A stretch of DNA of 64,000 nucleotides from Pontibacter pudoricolor (GCF_010092985.1 NZ_CP048106.1:558001-622000), one strand, 5' to 3'. Positions 35,291-44,763 are shown, counted from the first letter of the stretch. Numbers and translations: made by a program. Notes: generated by a model from the sequence alone, not told the origin.

Positions 35291-35920
35291 ATGGAAAACG
35301 CTATACACCTGAACATACCCCTTACTGTTTCTTATCCCGCCCTCGAAAGTTTGCTGAAACAGCAGTTGATCGGCATGTATATTCCCGAGCCCGAAGAAGG
35401 TACTGCTGCAAACCCCTATGCCCAGGTATTGGATGTAGGCATAACTGGGAGCAGGGCAGGTGCTTATAACGTGCAGTTACGGGTTCAGCTGAGAATACTG
35501 CGTACCGTACTGAAAAGGGACATGGTAGATCTTTACGCCTCGGTTGCCCTGGACTTTGATAATGCCACCCAGCAGGTATTTGTACAGCAGTTTTCAATGG
35601 AGTCTGCTACTTCGAGTGGGTTTTACAACACGGCGCTACAAGTGCTGGTAAACAAGGTAGCCTACAACCAGATCATCGAGAAGGCACGAATTGACCTGAA
35701 GCCTATTATTTCGGCGGAACTGGAGAAAGTGAATTCCCAACTGGAGCAGGGACTTGAGCTGAAAGGACTGAAACTGAAAGGGACAGTAGCAACAGTAACA
35801 GTACAGGATGTTGACCCAAAGCCGGACGGACTCACGTTACGGTTGCAGGCACAGGCAAACCTGGAGGTAGCCGTTTATGATCTTGCCGGTCTTTTACCAC
35901 CGAAAACAATGGAACTATAG
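35291..35920 (+). CDS. DUF4403-like protein
   Basis: 209 residues from ATG 35291, preferred over the upstream frame extension, which looks random. Long alternating beta pattern: IHLNIPLTVSYPALESLLKQ at the start, then SVALDFDNATQQVFVQQFSM, a helical NKVAYNQIIEKARIDLKPII, and LKGTVATVTVQDVDPKPDG. This resembles the lipid-binding-like repeats of DUF4403 proteins, but at about half their usual length. No signal peptide. Function unknown. Confidence 0.65.
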   Translation: MENAIHLNIPLTVSYPALESLLKQQLIGMYIPEPEEGTAANPYAQVLDVGITGSRAGAYNVQLRVQLRILRTVLKRDMVDLYASVALDFDNATQQVFVQQFSMESATSSGFYNTALQVLVNKVAYNQIIEKARIDLKPIISAELEKVNSQLEQGLELKGLKLKGTVATVTVQDVDPKPDGLTLRLQAQANLEVAVYDLAGLLPPKTMEL

Positions 35921-36439
35921 AACGGCTTAAAATCAATCAGGAAAAGTTTAAAAGCATGCAAATAGCGGCATCTCTGACTATAACCCCTGTGCTCCGATCT
36001 TTTAAAACTTTGTTCTATAGTTGGCAACCCTGAAATCCGTAGGTCAGGTGTTAACTGTTTGCGCAACAGATCCTCTTAAGATGAAGAATGCCCATACCTG
36101 TATAATGCAGTAAAATGGAGGGTAGATGTATATTAAAGCCCAGCATAAGCGAAGCAATTACTTCACCCTGGTGTAGGTGTAGGCCAGATACACCATCTAT
36201 AGTTGGGTAAACGATAGGTTTTCAGGTCTTGAGACTTTTACCAGTGATTTTGAACAGGAACTACTATAGTCGGTGAGGTATGGGCTGCTCGTAAGGGATG
36301 TGCTTTGCAGGTTCCGAGGTGCAAACACTTTAACTATAGAACTATAAACGCAAGCCCATATAAACTCCGGGCCAATACGAAGCCCACCATTTTCAAATCA
36401 CCGAACTTACGCTAAATTGCAACAGCAACCTCCGCAATT
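35921..36439. other. Intergenic region, nothing recognised
   Basis: About 520 bp with scattered ACTATAG motifs, no ORF, hairpin terminator or repeat family that I can identify. Confidence 0.4.
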
Positions 36440-37024
36440 ATGGACAAAGAACTTCAGCAGCTAAAGCAACTGGTAAATGGCATTCACCCGCTGTCCGAAG
36501 AAGACTGGGAAGCCTTTGCTGCTGTCTGGAGCCGCCATGTGGCCAAACGGAAGGAACCTCTGACCATGGCCGGCGAGTCGGAGCATTATCTGTACTTTGT
36601 GGCGGATGGCGTGCAGCGGGTGTATTACTTCGACGACCAGGACCGGGAAGCGACGCTGGTATTCACTTATGCCCCGTCCTTTGGCGGCGTGCTCGACTCC
36701 TTTATGCTGCAGCAGCCTTCGCGCTACTACTATGAGACCTTAACACCATCCGTTTTCTTAAGAGCGTCTTTCCCGGAGCTGCAACGGCTTATGCAGACCA
36801 GGCCGGCCATCGAGTCCATGATCCGGGAAGGGCTGTCCTATAGTTTGTCCGGTTTGCTGGAGCGCCTGGTTGAGTTGCAGTGCTATACGTCGGAGGAGCG
36901 GTTCCGGAAACTGCTGCACCGCAGCCCGCATATTCTGCAACTGGTGCCGCATAAGTACCTGGCCAATTACCTGGGCATCGACCCCACCAACTTCAGCAAA
37001 CTACTCAATAAAGTGCGCATCTGA
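36440..37024 (+). CDS. Crp/Fnr-family transcriptional regulator
   Basis: 194 residues. Cyclic-nucleotide-binding-like beta-barrel (~25-115: GESEHYLYFVADGVQRVYYF, then a jelly-roll pattern) and a C-terminal helix-turn-helix ending VPHKYLANYLGIDPTNFSKLLNK (~165-190). Known: many Bacteroidota members of this group lack clear cAMP residues and sense unknown signals. The next gene, 75 nt downstream in the same direction, may be its target or operon partner. Confidence 0.87.
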   Translation: MDKELQQLKQLVNGIHPLSEEDWEAFAAVWSRHVAKRKEPLTMAGESEHYLYFVADGVQRVYYFDDQDREATLVFTYAPSFGGVLDSFMLQQPSRYYYETLTPSVFLRASFPELQRLMQTRPAIESMIREGLSYSLSGLLERLVELQCYTSEERFRKLLHRSPHILQLVPHKYLANYLGIDPTNFSKLLNKVRI

Positions 37025-37098
37025 AATCTTGGTATTTACCAAGAATAGTCTTTGCGGGGCACGCCATCTTTGTAACATCAACTTAAACAAAACATGTT

Positions 37099-37518
37099 AT
37101 GAAGACGCAAAGAACCGTTACCCTCGCCTCCAAAGGCTTTATTCTCCTCTCCGCGCTAAGCCTCCTGTCCGTTAGCGTAATGGCGTTTGCCAACCCGCAG
37201 TCCGTGATGGACCTGGTACACGTGCAGCTAAACAATACTGATGCCTTCAGCTCCATACGCGGGGTGTACGGCGGGGTAGGGATGACGCTTTTCCTGAGCC
37301 TGATCTACCTGATGCTGCGCGATACCCAAAGCGGCCTGCTGTTTCTGTGCCTGCTCTGGGGCTTCTATGCCTTGTCGCGTACCATTACCATTTTCTCGGA
37401 AGGGGCCCTGGGCGACTTCGGGAATCAATGGCTGCTGACAGAGTCGGTGTTTTTTGTACTTGCTCTTGTACTGGCACTGGCCAACAGAAAAGCTATACCT
37501 GGTAATAAGGCGGTTTAG
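37099..37518 (+). CDS. DUF4345-like membrane protein
   Basis: 139 residues, four transmembrane helices. A helix near the start (GFILLSALSLLSVSVMAFAN), then SIRGVYGGVGMTLFLSLIYL and LLFLCLLWGFYALSRTITIF, matches the DUF4345 pattern. The Crp-type regulator lies immediately upstream. Function unknown. Confidence 0.75.
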   Translation: MKTQRTVTLASKGFILLSALSLLSVSVMAFANPQSVMDLVHVQLNNTDAFSSIRGVYGGVGMTLFLSLIYLMLRDTQSGLLFLCLLWGFYALSRTITIFSEGALGDFGNQWLLTESVFFVLALVLALANRKAIPGNKAV

Positions 37519-37630
37519 AGAAAAGCATTCAGCCCTATCGTGTCCCGTTAGGCTTTGATTCTAAGATTATCTCTTTTGCAGGTAGGGCCGTTTCCTTCCT
37601 CGTTTTTGTTATCCTGAAAGGATCTTGTTA

Positions 37631-37690
37631 AATAGGGCCCCTACCCCCGCCACTAGCATCGGCTTAACCTTCGGGGTTAGGGGCCCTATT
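37631..37690. terminator. Strong palindrome, possible terminator
   Basis: AATAGGGCCCCTA...CCCC (from 37631) pairs with GGGG..TTAGGGGCCCTATT (to 37690). The loop is ~24 nt, followed by ATTTCT. It could be a terminator or another mobile palindrome. Confidence 0.5.
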
Positions 37691-37763
37691 ATTTCTACCA
37701 GGATTCTTAAAAGAATAATAGTAATTGTTGGGTTTGTTTGCTTAGAATGAAACTGCTCTACTT

Positions 37764-37858
37764 CCGCTGGTGCGAGCTTGCAGCTCGTGCTGTTACTTTA
37801 GCTGATGGTATTGCTGCTTGGAAAAGAAAAGGCACGAGCTTGCAGCTCGTGCCAGCGG
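37764..37858. repeat. REPIN-like repeat, copy A
   Basis: Left REP CCGCTGGTGCGAGCTTGCAG (from 37764), spacer with CTGTTACTTTAGCTGA and GGAAAAGAAAAGG, and the inverted right REP ending TCGTGCCAGCGG at 37858. Each arm also has an internal GAGCTTGCAGCTC hairpin. Confidence 0.85.
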
Positions 37859-37875
37859 GGCCTGCATTTTAATTT

Positions 37876-38217
37876 TTACGCGGGTAGCAACTTAAAGTAA
37901 ATGATAGTACAACGGTCTTCGGCTGTAATGTCCGGATAAAACACTTTCAGGTCTGCCCGAAGGGTTTCCAGGCTCTCAAAGCCATCCGTTAGGGCATCAG
38001 CCTCGGTTAAGTCGGCAAACGATTTGGTAAAATCCAGCTTTTCTATCTGTGCCTTTTCTGGTAGGATTAAATCGCCAAAAACCAGCGGCAACTGTATAGC
38101 GTTTGGCAGAACATATCCTAACCGGACGGTAGACGTTTTTTGGCGCTGCCGCACCAGCTCAAGGTATTTTTTATGAAAGTGCAGGTGGTCGATGTTCTCT
38201 GTTTCAGCTTTTCTCAT
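37876..38217 (-). CDS. ASCH-domain protein
   Basis: 113 residues, full domain length. FHKKYLELVRQRQKTSTVRL near the start and the later FGDLILPE, DLTEADALTDGFESLETL and DRCTIIYFKL match ASCH, a PUA-like RNA-binding fold. Known: predicted RNA-binding, some members hydrolyse modified nucleosides. It sits between REPIN copies A and B. Confidence 0.8.
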   Translation of the reverse strand: MRKAETENIDHLHFHKKYLELVRQRQKTSTVRLGYVLPNAIQLPLVFGDLILPEKAQIEKLDFTKSFADLTEADALTDGFESLETLRADLKVFYPDITAEDRCTIIYFKLLPA

Positions 38218-38251
38218 GTGCTAATCTACTTAAAATATACCAGGCTGTTAC

Positions 38252-38317
38252 CCCGCTGGTGCGGGCTTGTAGCCTTATCCTGTTACCTCCCGCTGGCGCG
38301 AGCTTGCAGCTCGTGCC
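38252..38317. repeat. REP-like repeats, copy B (two in direct orientation)
   Basis: CCCGCTGGTGCGGGCTTG at 38252 and CCCGCTGGCGCGAGCTTGCA at 38289, same orientation, immediately downstream of the RAYT stop codon. An unpaired arrangement, unlike the other copies. Confidence 0.75.
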
Positions 38318-38325
38318 TCCACAAA

Positions 38326-38871
38326 TCAGGCAATATCAATCTCCAGCAGTCCTTTACCGCCACTATAGTCTAAGGCGCTGCTATACTTCCAATGGTTCGG
38401 CTCCGACACAAAGCCAGCCTCTACAGGGTTGTTATGGATGTAGTCGATCTTCTGGTCTATTACGGCGGCACTCCATAGTTCGATGGGCTTATTGTGCTGC
38501 TGCCAGAACTGCCGGTGCTTCACGTTGCTGTTCTTCAGGCCGGCCCGCTCCATCAGCCACAGCATCCATTCCTTCCGGCTCTCCTGGTTGTGCTCAACTA
38601 TAGCTTTCTGCAGCTGTTTGGAGGTATGCGTTTTCAGCTCCTTCAGCAACACGCTTGGGTTATTGGCTTTGGCCCGGAAAATGAGGTGCACGTGGCTGGG
38701 CATAATGCACCAGGCATAGATCTCCATGCCTTTGTTTACGCGGCAGTAGTCTAAGCTGTCAGTAAGCAGGGCAAAGTACTCTTCCCGCGTAAACACGTCT
38801 ATCCAGTACACCACCGCAAAGCTTACAAAGTATAGCCCCTCCTTGTTATGAAATTTATACTTCCGGCTCAT
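38326..38871 (-). CDS. REP-associated tyrosine transposase (RAYT, Y1_Tnp/IS200-like)
   Basis: 181 residues, full length. Seen: MSRKYKFHNKEGLYFVSF, metal-binding HUH motif in CIMPSHVHLIF (~56-66), and the catalytic Tyr in KIDYIHNNPVEAGFV (~140-155), then WKYSSALDY. Known: RAYTs cut and paste single-stranded DNA at REP hairpins and are thought to spread REPINs; they are usually single-copy, domesticated genes. REP-like repeats lie on both sides (B downstream, C/D upstream), the classic arrangement. Frame intact, probably functional. Confidence 0.92.
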   Translation of the reverse strand: MSRKYKFHNKEGLYFVSFAVVYWIDVFTREEYFALLTDSLDYCRVNKGMEIYAWCIMPSHVHLIFRAKANNPSVLLKELKTHTSKQLQKAIVEHNQESRKEWMLWLMERAGLKNSNVKHRQFWQQHNKPIELWSAAVIDQKIDYIHNNPVEAGFVSEPNHWKYSSALDYSGGKGLLEIDIA

Positions 38872-38942
38872 GTTCCTGCTTATACTTATAACAGATGCGT
38901 CCGGGTTTTGGATCAGGAAAGTATGATGCTAGTAAGAACTAA

Positions 38943-39035
38943 TGCTGGTGCGGGCTTGCAGCTCGCACTGTCACGTTTGCTGAAGAATAGTTGTGTGGAC
39001 TTAAAAAAGCACGAGCTGCAAGCTCGCGCCAGCGG
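38943..39035. repeat. REPIN-like repeat, copy C
   Basis: GCTGGTGCGGGCTTGCAGCT at 38943, with inverted mate GCACGAGCTGCAAGCTCG...CCAGCGG ending 39035. Directly upstream of the RAYT gene. Confidence 0.82.
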
Positions 39036-39046
39036 AGAAAGTATTA

Positions 39047-39140
39047 CGCTAGTGCGAGCTTGTAGCTCGTACTGTTACTTTAGTTGAATTTATAACTTAG
39101 AGAAAAGAAAAAGACACGAGTTGCAAGCACGTGCCAGCGG
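39047..39140. repeat. REPIN-like repeat, copy D
   Basis: CGCTAGTGCGAGCTTGTAGC at 39047 and ACACGAGTTGCAAGCACG...CCAGCGG ending 39140. It is 11 bp from copy C, forming a tandem pair. Confidence 0.82.
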
Positions 39141-39216
39141 AGGCAACTACTTAATACCTACACCTCAACTATGGCTATTTCAGTGCCTTACAAAAAATAA
39201 ATAAAAAATAATAATC

Positions 39217-39258
39217 GCAACCGAATAGTTGCACGTATATTAGCAAACAAACGGTTGC
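39217..39258. promoter_or_regulatory. Putative ArsR-type operator
   Basis: Inverted GCAACCG (39217) and CGGTTGC (39252), plus a third half-site GTTGCA (~39229), 17-60 nt before the start of the ArsR-family gene. Autoregulation is inferred. Confidence 0.4.
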
Positions 39259-39274
39259 ATATTTTGATTCAGAA

Positions 39275-39595
39275 ATGAGAAGAGACGTTTTCCAGGCGAT
39301 TGCAGACCCCACCCGAAGAGCCATTATTGCATTGATTGCTTTGCAGGCCATGACGCCGAATGCCATAGCCGAACATTTTGACACCAGCAGGCAGGCTGTT
39401 TCAAAGCACTTACAGATATTGGTAGAGTGCGAGCTTGTGAAACAGGAACAGCAGGGGCGCGAAATTTACTATCAGCTTGAAGTTGCTAAAATGAAAGAAA
39501 TAGACAAATGGCTGGAACAGTTTCGGAAGATCTGGGAAGACCGTTTTAACCAACTCGACACTATATTTTCTAACATAAAACAAAATAAGCCATGA
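39275..39595 (+). CDS. ArsR-family transcriptional regulator
   Basis: 106 residues. Winged helix: [20 protein letters not shown], then [20 protein letters not shown] with [10 protein letters not shown] as recognition region, and a wing with REIYYQLE. No metal-binding Cys pair (no CxC), so it belongs to the group paired with AHSA1 proteins rather than to metal sensors. Its stop overlaps the SRPBCC gene ATG by 4 nt. Confidence 0.9.
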   Translation: MRRDVFQAIADPTRRAIIALIALQAMTPNAIAEHFDTSRQAVSKHLQILVECELVKQEQQGREIYYQLEVAKMKEIDKWLEQFRKIWEDRFNQLDTIFSNIKQNKP

Positions 39596-40101
39596 AACAC
39601 GACCTTGCATTTGAGTTCTCCGTGAACAAGGAAAACAATACGATCACCGTTAAAAGAGAGTTTGCAGCAGAGCTCCCGCTTGTGTGGGATGCTTACACCA
39701 AAAGCGAGATACTGGACCAGTGGTGGGCGCCTAAACCATGGAAATCGCGCACCAAATCGATGGACTTCAGAGAAGGTGGCCACTGGCACTATGCCATGGT
39801 TGGCCCCGAAGGGGAAGAGCATTGGGGATTAACTAATTACAAGACCATTGATCCTAAAAAGCGCTATACCGCGCTGGATGGTTTTGCAGATGCCGAAGGA
39901 GTGGTAAATACAGAAATGCCGCAATCGAAGTGGGAGGTAAGCTTTACACCCAAAGAGGAAGTTACCTTAGTAGAGAACCTGATCACGTTTGATGACCTGA
40001 CACAGCTCGAGACCACCATCCAGATGGGCTTTAAAGAAGGCCTGACCATGGCAATGGAAGGCCTTGATGAATTATTGGCTGCTCAGAAACAGGAGGCCTA
40101 A
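39592..40101 (+). CDS. SRPBCC/AHSA1-domain protein
   Basis: 169 residues. Helix-grip fold with [40 protein letters not shown] and [15 protein letters not shown]. Known: small-molecule-binding START-like proteins, often cotranscribed with an ArsR regulator as here (ATGA overlap). Ligand unknown. Confidence 0.88.
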   Translation: MKHDLAFEFSVNKENNTITVKREFAAELPLVWDAYTKSEILDQWWAPKPWKSRTKSMDFREGGHWHYAMVGPEGEEHWGLTNYKTIDPKKRYTALDGFADAEGVVNTEMPQSKWEVSFTPKEEVTLVENLITFDDLTQLETTIQMGFKEGLTMAMEGLDELLAAQKQEA

Positions 40102-40210
40102 AGTCTGTAAGCTGCAGAAAAGATATCATATTTAATAGCATAAATAAAAGCGGGGCTGGTGTATAACCTTAGAGCCTCGCTTTTATAGTTTATAGTGCTT
40201 ATTCATCATC

Positions 40211-40304
40211 TGCTAGTGTGAGCTTATTGCTCGTACTGTTACAATTTTTGGATGAATTGCTGCGAGGAAGGAAAAGGCACGAGCTACAAGCTCGCGCCAG
40301 CGGG
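40211..40304. repeat. REPIN-like repeat, copy E
   Basis: TGCTAGTGTGAGCTTATTGC at 40211 and GGCACGAGCTACAAGCTCGC...CAGCGG ending about 40302. It lies at the left boundary of the AT-rich helicase-nuclease gene. Confidence 0.8.
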
Positions 40305-40394
40305 GGAATCATGTTTATTGAGAAATATTATATTAAGTATATATTTATGCTTTTATTCAACTAAGAATATAACTCATTCTTTTTTTCTAGACTA

Positions 40395-40778
40395 ATGGCT
40401 AAAAAACTTGGTTTACATAAGCATCAAAAAGAGGCTTTAGACTTAATAAAGGACTATTTGAAATCGAACTCAAGAAAATCTGCGTTAATTCAAATGCCTA
40501 CTGGGAGTGGTAAAACAGGTGTTATAGCCTGGGCGAGTCATTTTTTAACAGATAATAACGTCCTTATATTATCACCTAGAGTTGCAATTAAGGATCAACT
40601 ATTTAAAGAAGTTAAAGAAAAGTTCTTAGCCAAAATAAAAGTAAATCCAAGCAACAAGAAAGTATCTGTACTTACTCATAATATTGACTTTAGTGTAAAG
40701 ACTATTTTTATAGATACAATACAGAAAGTAGATAGATTAAGAAACTTTGCTCCAGATAAATTTGAACAACTAGAATAA
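40395..40778 (+). pseudogene. Helicase-nuclease fragment 1: N-terminal helicase part
   Basis: 127 residues ending at the premature TAA. Contains HKHQKEALDLIKDYL (Q-motif-like) and Walker A MPTGSGKTGVIAWAS (~36-50), SPRVAIKDQL (motif Ia), and IDTIQKV. It lacks motif II, so this fragment cannot hydrolyse ATP alone. Confidence 0.8.
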
Positions 40779-40835
40779 AATATAGATTTAGTTATTATTG
40801 ATGAGGGGCATTATGAGCCAGCATTATCTTGGAGT

Positions 40836-42512
40836 TTGTCAATCAGATCTTTGGCTAGTAAGTTAATTCTTTTTACTGCTACACCTTATAGGAATGATTA
40901 CAAAGGGTTTAATATAGATGAGAAGTACTTTTATAAGTTGAATTATACTGATGCTGTTAAAAAAAATATACTAAGGTCTGTAAAATTCTTACCGACTAAG
41001 CCATTGAGTAGTGATCAAGAGTTTGTTACACATGTAATTGATGAGTTTGAGAAAATATTTGGTAAGCTCGCTAATTCAGATTATAGAATCATAGTTAGAT
41101 GTGATAATGCTGAAAGTATAAAATATTTAACTCGATTATTTATTAGTAGAAGTGTTTCATGTATAGGTATACATGAAAATTTTAAGAAGGAAACACTAAA
41201 AGAAAAATTTTTTTCTAAGGTACCAGAACAAAATGACGCTAAAGTATGGGTACATCAATTTAAGTTAACAGAAGGAATTGATGATAGTTCTTTTAGATTT
41301 CTTGCATTTCATAGCGCCTTAGGTAATGATAGGCAACTAATACAGCAAATTGGTAGGATAATACGCAATCCAGAATTCAAAAGCAGTACTGCTTATATCA
41401 TTGATAGCAGTAATAAATCTTATAGTCAAATTTGGAAAAAGTACCTGCAATTTGATAAGGATTCGGCTAATTTCAAACTTAAGTCTATAGCCGATAGATA
41501 CTTAGATCATACTAAGCAACAACAATTAAAATATGAGTACATTCAAAAGAAATTTAGAGAAAAATTAACAGAAGATAATTTTACACCTTCATTAGATCTG
41601 CGTCTACCACTTAGGACTAGCTTTATACAGAAAGGCCAAGATTTTAATCTAAATACTTTCATAACTAGATTAGGAGCGAGGCTTAGGCAAAAAGATTTTA
41701 TTTTTTATAAAAAATTCAAGAAGGATAAAGGCGAAGCAGTATTTTACTGCCTGTCAATAAGCAATTCAGAGTTTTTAACTGATAAATATTCTTTAAACGT
41801 TAAAAATTCTATTATAGTAATCAAAGACCTTTCAGGGTACTTGTGTTTCTTCGACAGCGAAGGAAGTTTACCTTTGAATGATTCAGATCTAGGAACAGGG
41901 CCAGCTATTCCAAGTAACCTTTTGAAGAAATTGTTAAGTGACTTCAATAAGGCAGTAGTTACGCGCGTGTCAATGAAGAATAGTGCTTTAGGTTTAAATG
42001 CACTTAGATCTAAAATGATAGCAGCTGTATCCATAGCTAACACTACACCATTTTTAGATGATGATTCCCAAGTTATATCTAATGCTGCTGGGACTATAGT
42101 TAATGAGTTAGACGCTAAAAAGAAAAGCAGGAGGTATTTAGGATTCGATAAGGGTAAAGTTTCACAATATGACTCATACGTTACCTTGTTAGATTATTTC
42201 CTTTGGCTAGAGATGTTAAAACAAGCATTGGAGGGAACATCGGTTGCTTTACCTTTATTTAATAGGTATGCTCTTAACATTGATGATATTAATACGATTA
42301 ATAAGTCACCAAAAAATATATTGCTTGATCTATCTGATATAGAAGATGAAATTGAAACAGCCGAAATAACTGAGAATGGGATTCAGCTACTTATACCAGG
42401 AGAAAGTGTAACATTTTCGGATTTATGTTTGGATGTTCAAAATGAGCGTAACAATTATTTTTTGATTTGGTTTTTGAAGATCAAAGCATCAATTCAGTTG
42501 CAAAAAGCTTAA
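40836..42512 (+). pseudogene. Helicase-nuclease fragment 2: helicase core and middle domain
   Basis: The open frame really begins at 40779 (N-I-D-L-V-I-I-D-E-G-H motif II), then LILFTATPYRND (motif III), and the second RecA domain with ESIKYLTRLF, WVHQFKLTEGIDDSSFRFLA and DRQLIQQIGRIIRNPEF (motif VI). About 300 further residues follow with no family recognised. It ends out of frame after the T-run deletion. The downstream part of the original protein starts at 42464. Confidence 0.8.
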
Positions 42513-43387
42513 ATAAAGAAATCCGAATTTATATTGGATATGATGATAAAAAGAAAAGATACCTCTTTGAGTCTCGTGAAAGTGATAAATATTTTGACTT
42601 GTCAAATATTGTTAAATTGAAGAAAGGATCAAACTATAAAGGGATATTAGACTTTCTTAACAAAACTCAATCTGTAAGAATAATACCAGAAGAAAGTCAG
42701 GTTGTATATGCTTCTGGTGGTTTTTACTCTATTTTCACTGAGCTTGGTAAAAAGCTGAAGTGGGAGGAACTACATATAAGTAATATTCTTTTCCCTTCAA
42801 AAAAGCTTGAAGGAGACATCTCAGAGAAAGGATCATCAGGCTTTGTAGGTAATGATTGGGAGGATGGTTGCCTTTTTCACCTTATTGATAACTTAGGGCA
42901 TAACGATAATGATCTTAAAAAACATTTTCTATTTCCTGATGAACCAACATTAATTGTATGTGATGATATAGGTAAGGAAATAGCTGATTTTATATTTGTT
43001 AATGAAAATATGAATGGTAATAGTAGAGTAGTATTTGTTCATGCAAAATGTCAAAGTAAAAAGCATGCATCAAAACTTTCTGCTTCCAAATTACAAGATG
43101 TATGTGGACAAGCTATCAAGAATATACATTACTTGTCAATGTTTAATGTAGCAGTCCCAATAAATGATTGGGATAAGAAATGGAAATTGGATAAAAGTCA
43201 ACCTACGACACATAAAACGAGAATTAGGAAGCCAGCCAATACAAAAAAAGCAGAAGCTTGGAAAAAAATCAATGCTGCAATTAGTAATCCATTAACTCAG
43301 AAGGAAGTTTGGATAATGGCTGGCAATATTTTTTCTAAAAGTGAATTTAAGAAGGAGTTGAAAAAAACAAAGCCTGCGAGGCTGTAA
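42467..43387 (+). pseudogene. Helicase-nuclease fragment 3: nuclease-like C-terminal domain
   Basis: About 303 genuine residues, then three codons read into the IS256 end. Seen: PTLIVCDDIGKEIADFIFVN followed ~16 residues later by RVVFVHAKCQ and SKLQDVCGQAIKNIHYL. The D...(x)...hxK spacing resembles a PD-(D/E)xK nuclease core with His in place of Glu. Combined with the helicase it suggests a restriction-like DNA-degrading enzyme. The true last 30 residues lie after the IS (44772-44862). Confidence 0.7.
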
Positions 43388-44763
43388 AATAAACTGTGTC
43401 AAAGGATTAGGAGTATTACCTTTAACACAGTTGACATGGAAGAAAAAAACGAGCTGGATCTGGAAAAGATCAAGCGCCAGTTCCTGGAAGAGTTCCGGAG
43501 CGGCAAACCCACCTTTGGCAAAGATGGCGCACTTGGCCCCTTGTTAAAACACTTTTTAGAAGCCGCTTTGGACGCGGAGATGGACCTTCATCTGACAGAT
43601 GAGCAACGCAAGCAAGGCAACCGGCGCAACGGAAAGGTGAGCAAACAAGTGCGTACAACAGACGGAGTGATTGAAGTGGAATCCTCCCGCGACCGCTCGG
43701 CTAGCTTTGAGCCGCAGATTATCCGCAAGCGGGAAACGGTGCTGGCCGAAAACCTGGAGCCCCGCATTCTAAGCATGTACGGCCTGGGCATGAGCCTTCG
43801 GGACATCTCGGCTCATCTGAAGGAGATGTACGACATGGACATCTCCCACGATACCTTAGCGGCCCTCACCGAAAAGATCGTTCCCCAGGTTAAGGAATGG
43901 CAGGCCCGGCCGCTGGATCCGCTCTACTGCATCGTCTGGCTGGACGCCATGCACTACAAGGTCAGGCAGGAAGGGCGCACCATCTCCAAAGCTGTCTACA
44001 ACATTCTGGGCATTGACCGCCACGGCTACAAAGAGTTGCTGGGCGTGTATGTATCCGAAAGCGAAGGGGCTACTTTCTGGCTCTCGGTGCTCACTGACCT
44101 GCAACAGCGGGGCCTACAGGATATGCTCATTGCCTGCATCGACAACCTAAAGGGCTTTGCCGAAGCCATCGGCAGTGTTTTCCCGCAGGCTGAAGTACAA
44201 AGCTGTATTGTCCACCAGATCCGTAACAGTATCAAATATGTGGGCTCTAAGGATCAGAAGGATTTTATCAGGGACTTAAAGCCCGTGTACCGGGCAGAAA
44301 CAAAAGAGCTGGCGGAGCTCAGGCTATTGGAGCTGGAAGAGAAGTGGGGCAAAAAGTACCCCAAGGTGCTCGAGAGCTGGCAGCGAAACTGGGAGAAGCT
44401 CTCAACGTACTTTAAGTACACTGAGCCGATTCGCCACCTGATCTACACCACCAACACGATAGAGGGTTTTCACCGCCAGGTCAGGAAGGTGACCAAAACC
44501 AAAGGAGCTTTCCCCTCAGACATGGCTCTGCTGAAGCTGATTTACCTCTCGCACCAGCATATCAGCAAAAAGTGGGTGATGCCACTGGCAAACTGGAGCC
44601 AGACGGCCCAGCAGCTATCGATCTGGTTTGGCGAGAGGATGCAACTGGACTTGAAGTGAGTCACACTTCAATAGTTTGGCCCTGTTGCCGTAAGGACTCA
44701 GCCAGAACAGCAAAAGGGCCAGTAAATTGAAATGAGGAATGACACAGTTTAAATTACACTCCC
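43378..44763 (+). mobile_element. IS256-family insertion sequence
   Basis: 1,386 bp. Ends GAGGCTGTAAAATAAACTGT and GGGAGTGTAATTTAAACTGT (right end reverse-complemented), 5 mismatches over 24 bp. An exact 8-bp target duplication AAGCCTGC lies on both sides. Carries one intact transposase gene, so it may still be active. Confidence 0.92.
43436..44659 (+). CDS. IS256-family transposase
   Basis: 407 residues, normal length and uninterrupted. Seen: GRRNGKVSKQVRT-like N-terminal segment (GNRRNGKVSKQVRTTDG), first catalytic Asp in VWLDAMHYKV (~169), second in IACIDNLKGFAEAI (~235), the C-x2-H motif CIVHQIRNS, and catalytic Glu in TTNTIEGFHRQVRKVTK (~345). Codon use differs clearly from the AT-rich host gene it interrupts. 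Confidence 0.95.
   Translation: MEEKNELDLEKIKRQFLEEFRSGKPTFGKDGALGPLLKHFLEAALDAEMDLHLTDEQRKQGNRRNGKVSKQVRTTDGVIEVESSRDRSASFEPQIIRKRETVLAENLEPRILSMYGLGMSLRDISAHLKEMYDMDISHDTLAALTEKIVPQVKEWQARPLDPLYCIVWLDAMHYKVRQEGRTISKAVYNILGIDRHGYKELLGVYVSESEGATFWLSVLTDLQQRGLQDMLIACIDNLKGFAEAIGSVFPQAEVQSCIVHQIRNSIKYVGSKDQKDFIRDLKPVYRAETKELAELRLLELEEKWGKKYPKVLESWQRNWEKLSTYFKYTEPIRHLIYTTNTIEGFHRQVRKVTKTKGAFPSDMALLKLIYLSHQHISKKWVMPLANWSQTAQQLSIWFGERMQLDLK

Larger units (their letters stand above)
37519..37875. other. Intergenic region with hairpin and first REPIN
   Basis: About 360 bp: the palindrome at 37631-37690 and REPIN copy A (37764-37858). A short GTTATCCTGAAAGGATCTT block at ~37608 belongs to the repeat type also seen at 47418. 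Confidence 0.55.

Noticed and set aside
37764..40304. CRISPR array from repeated GAGCTTGCAGCTC blocks
   Set aside because: Spacing is irregular, genes lie between copies, and arms are inverted; this fits REPINs with their RAYT, and no cas genes are present.
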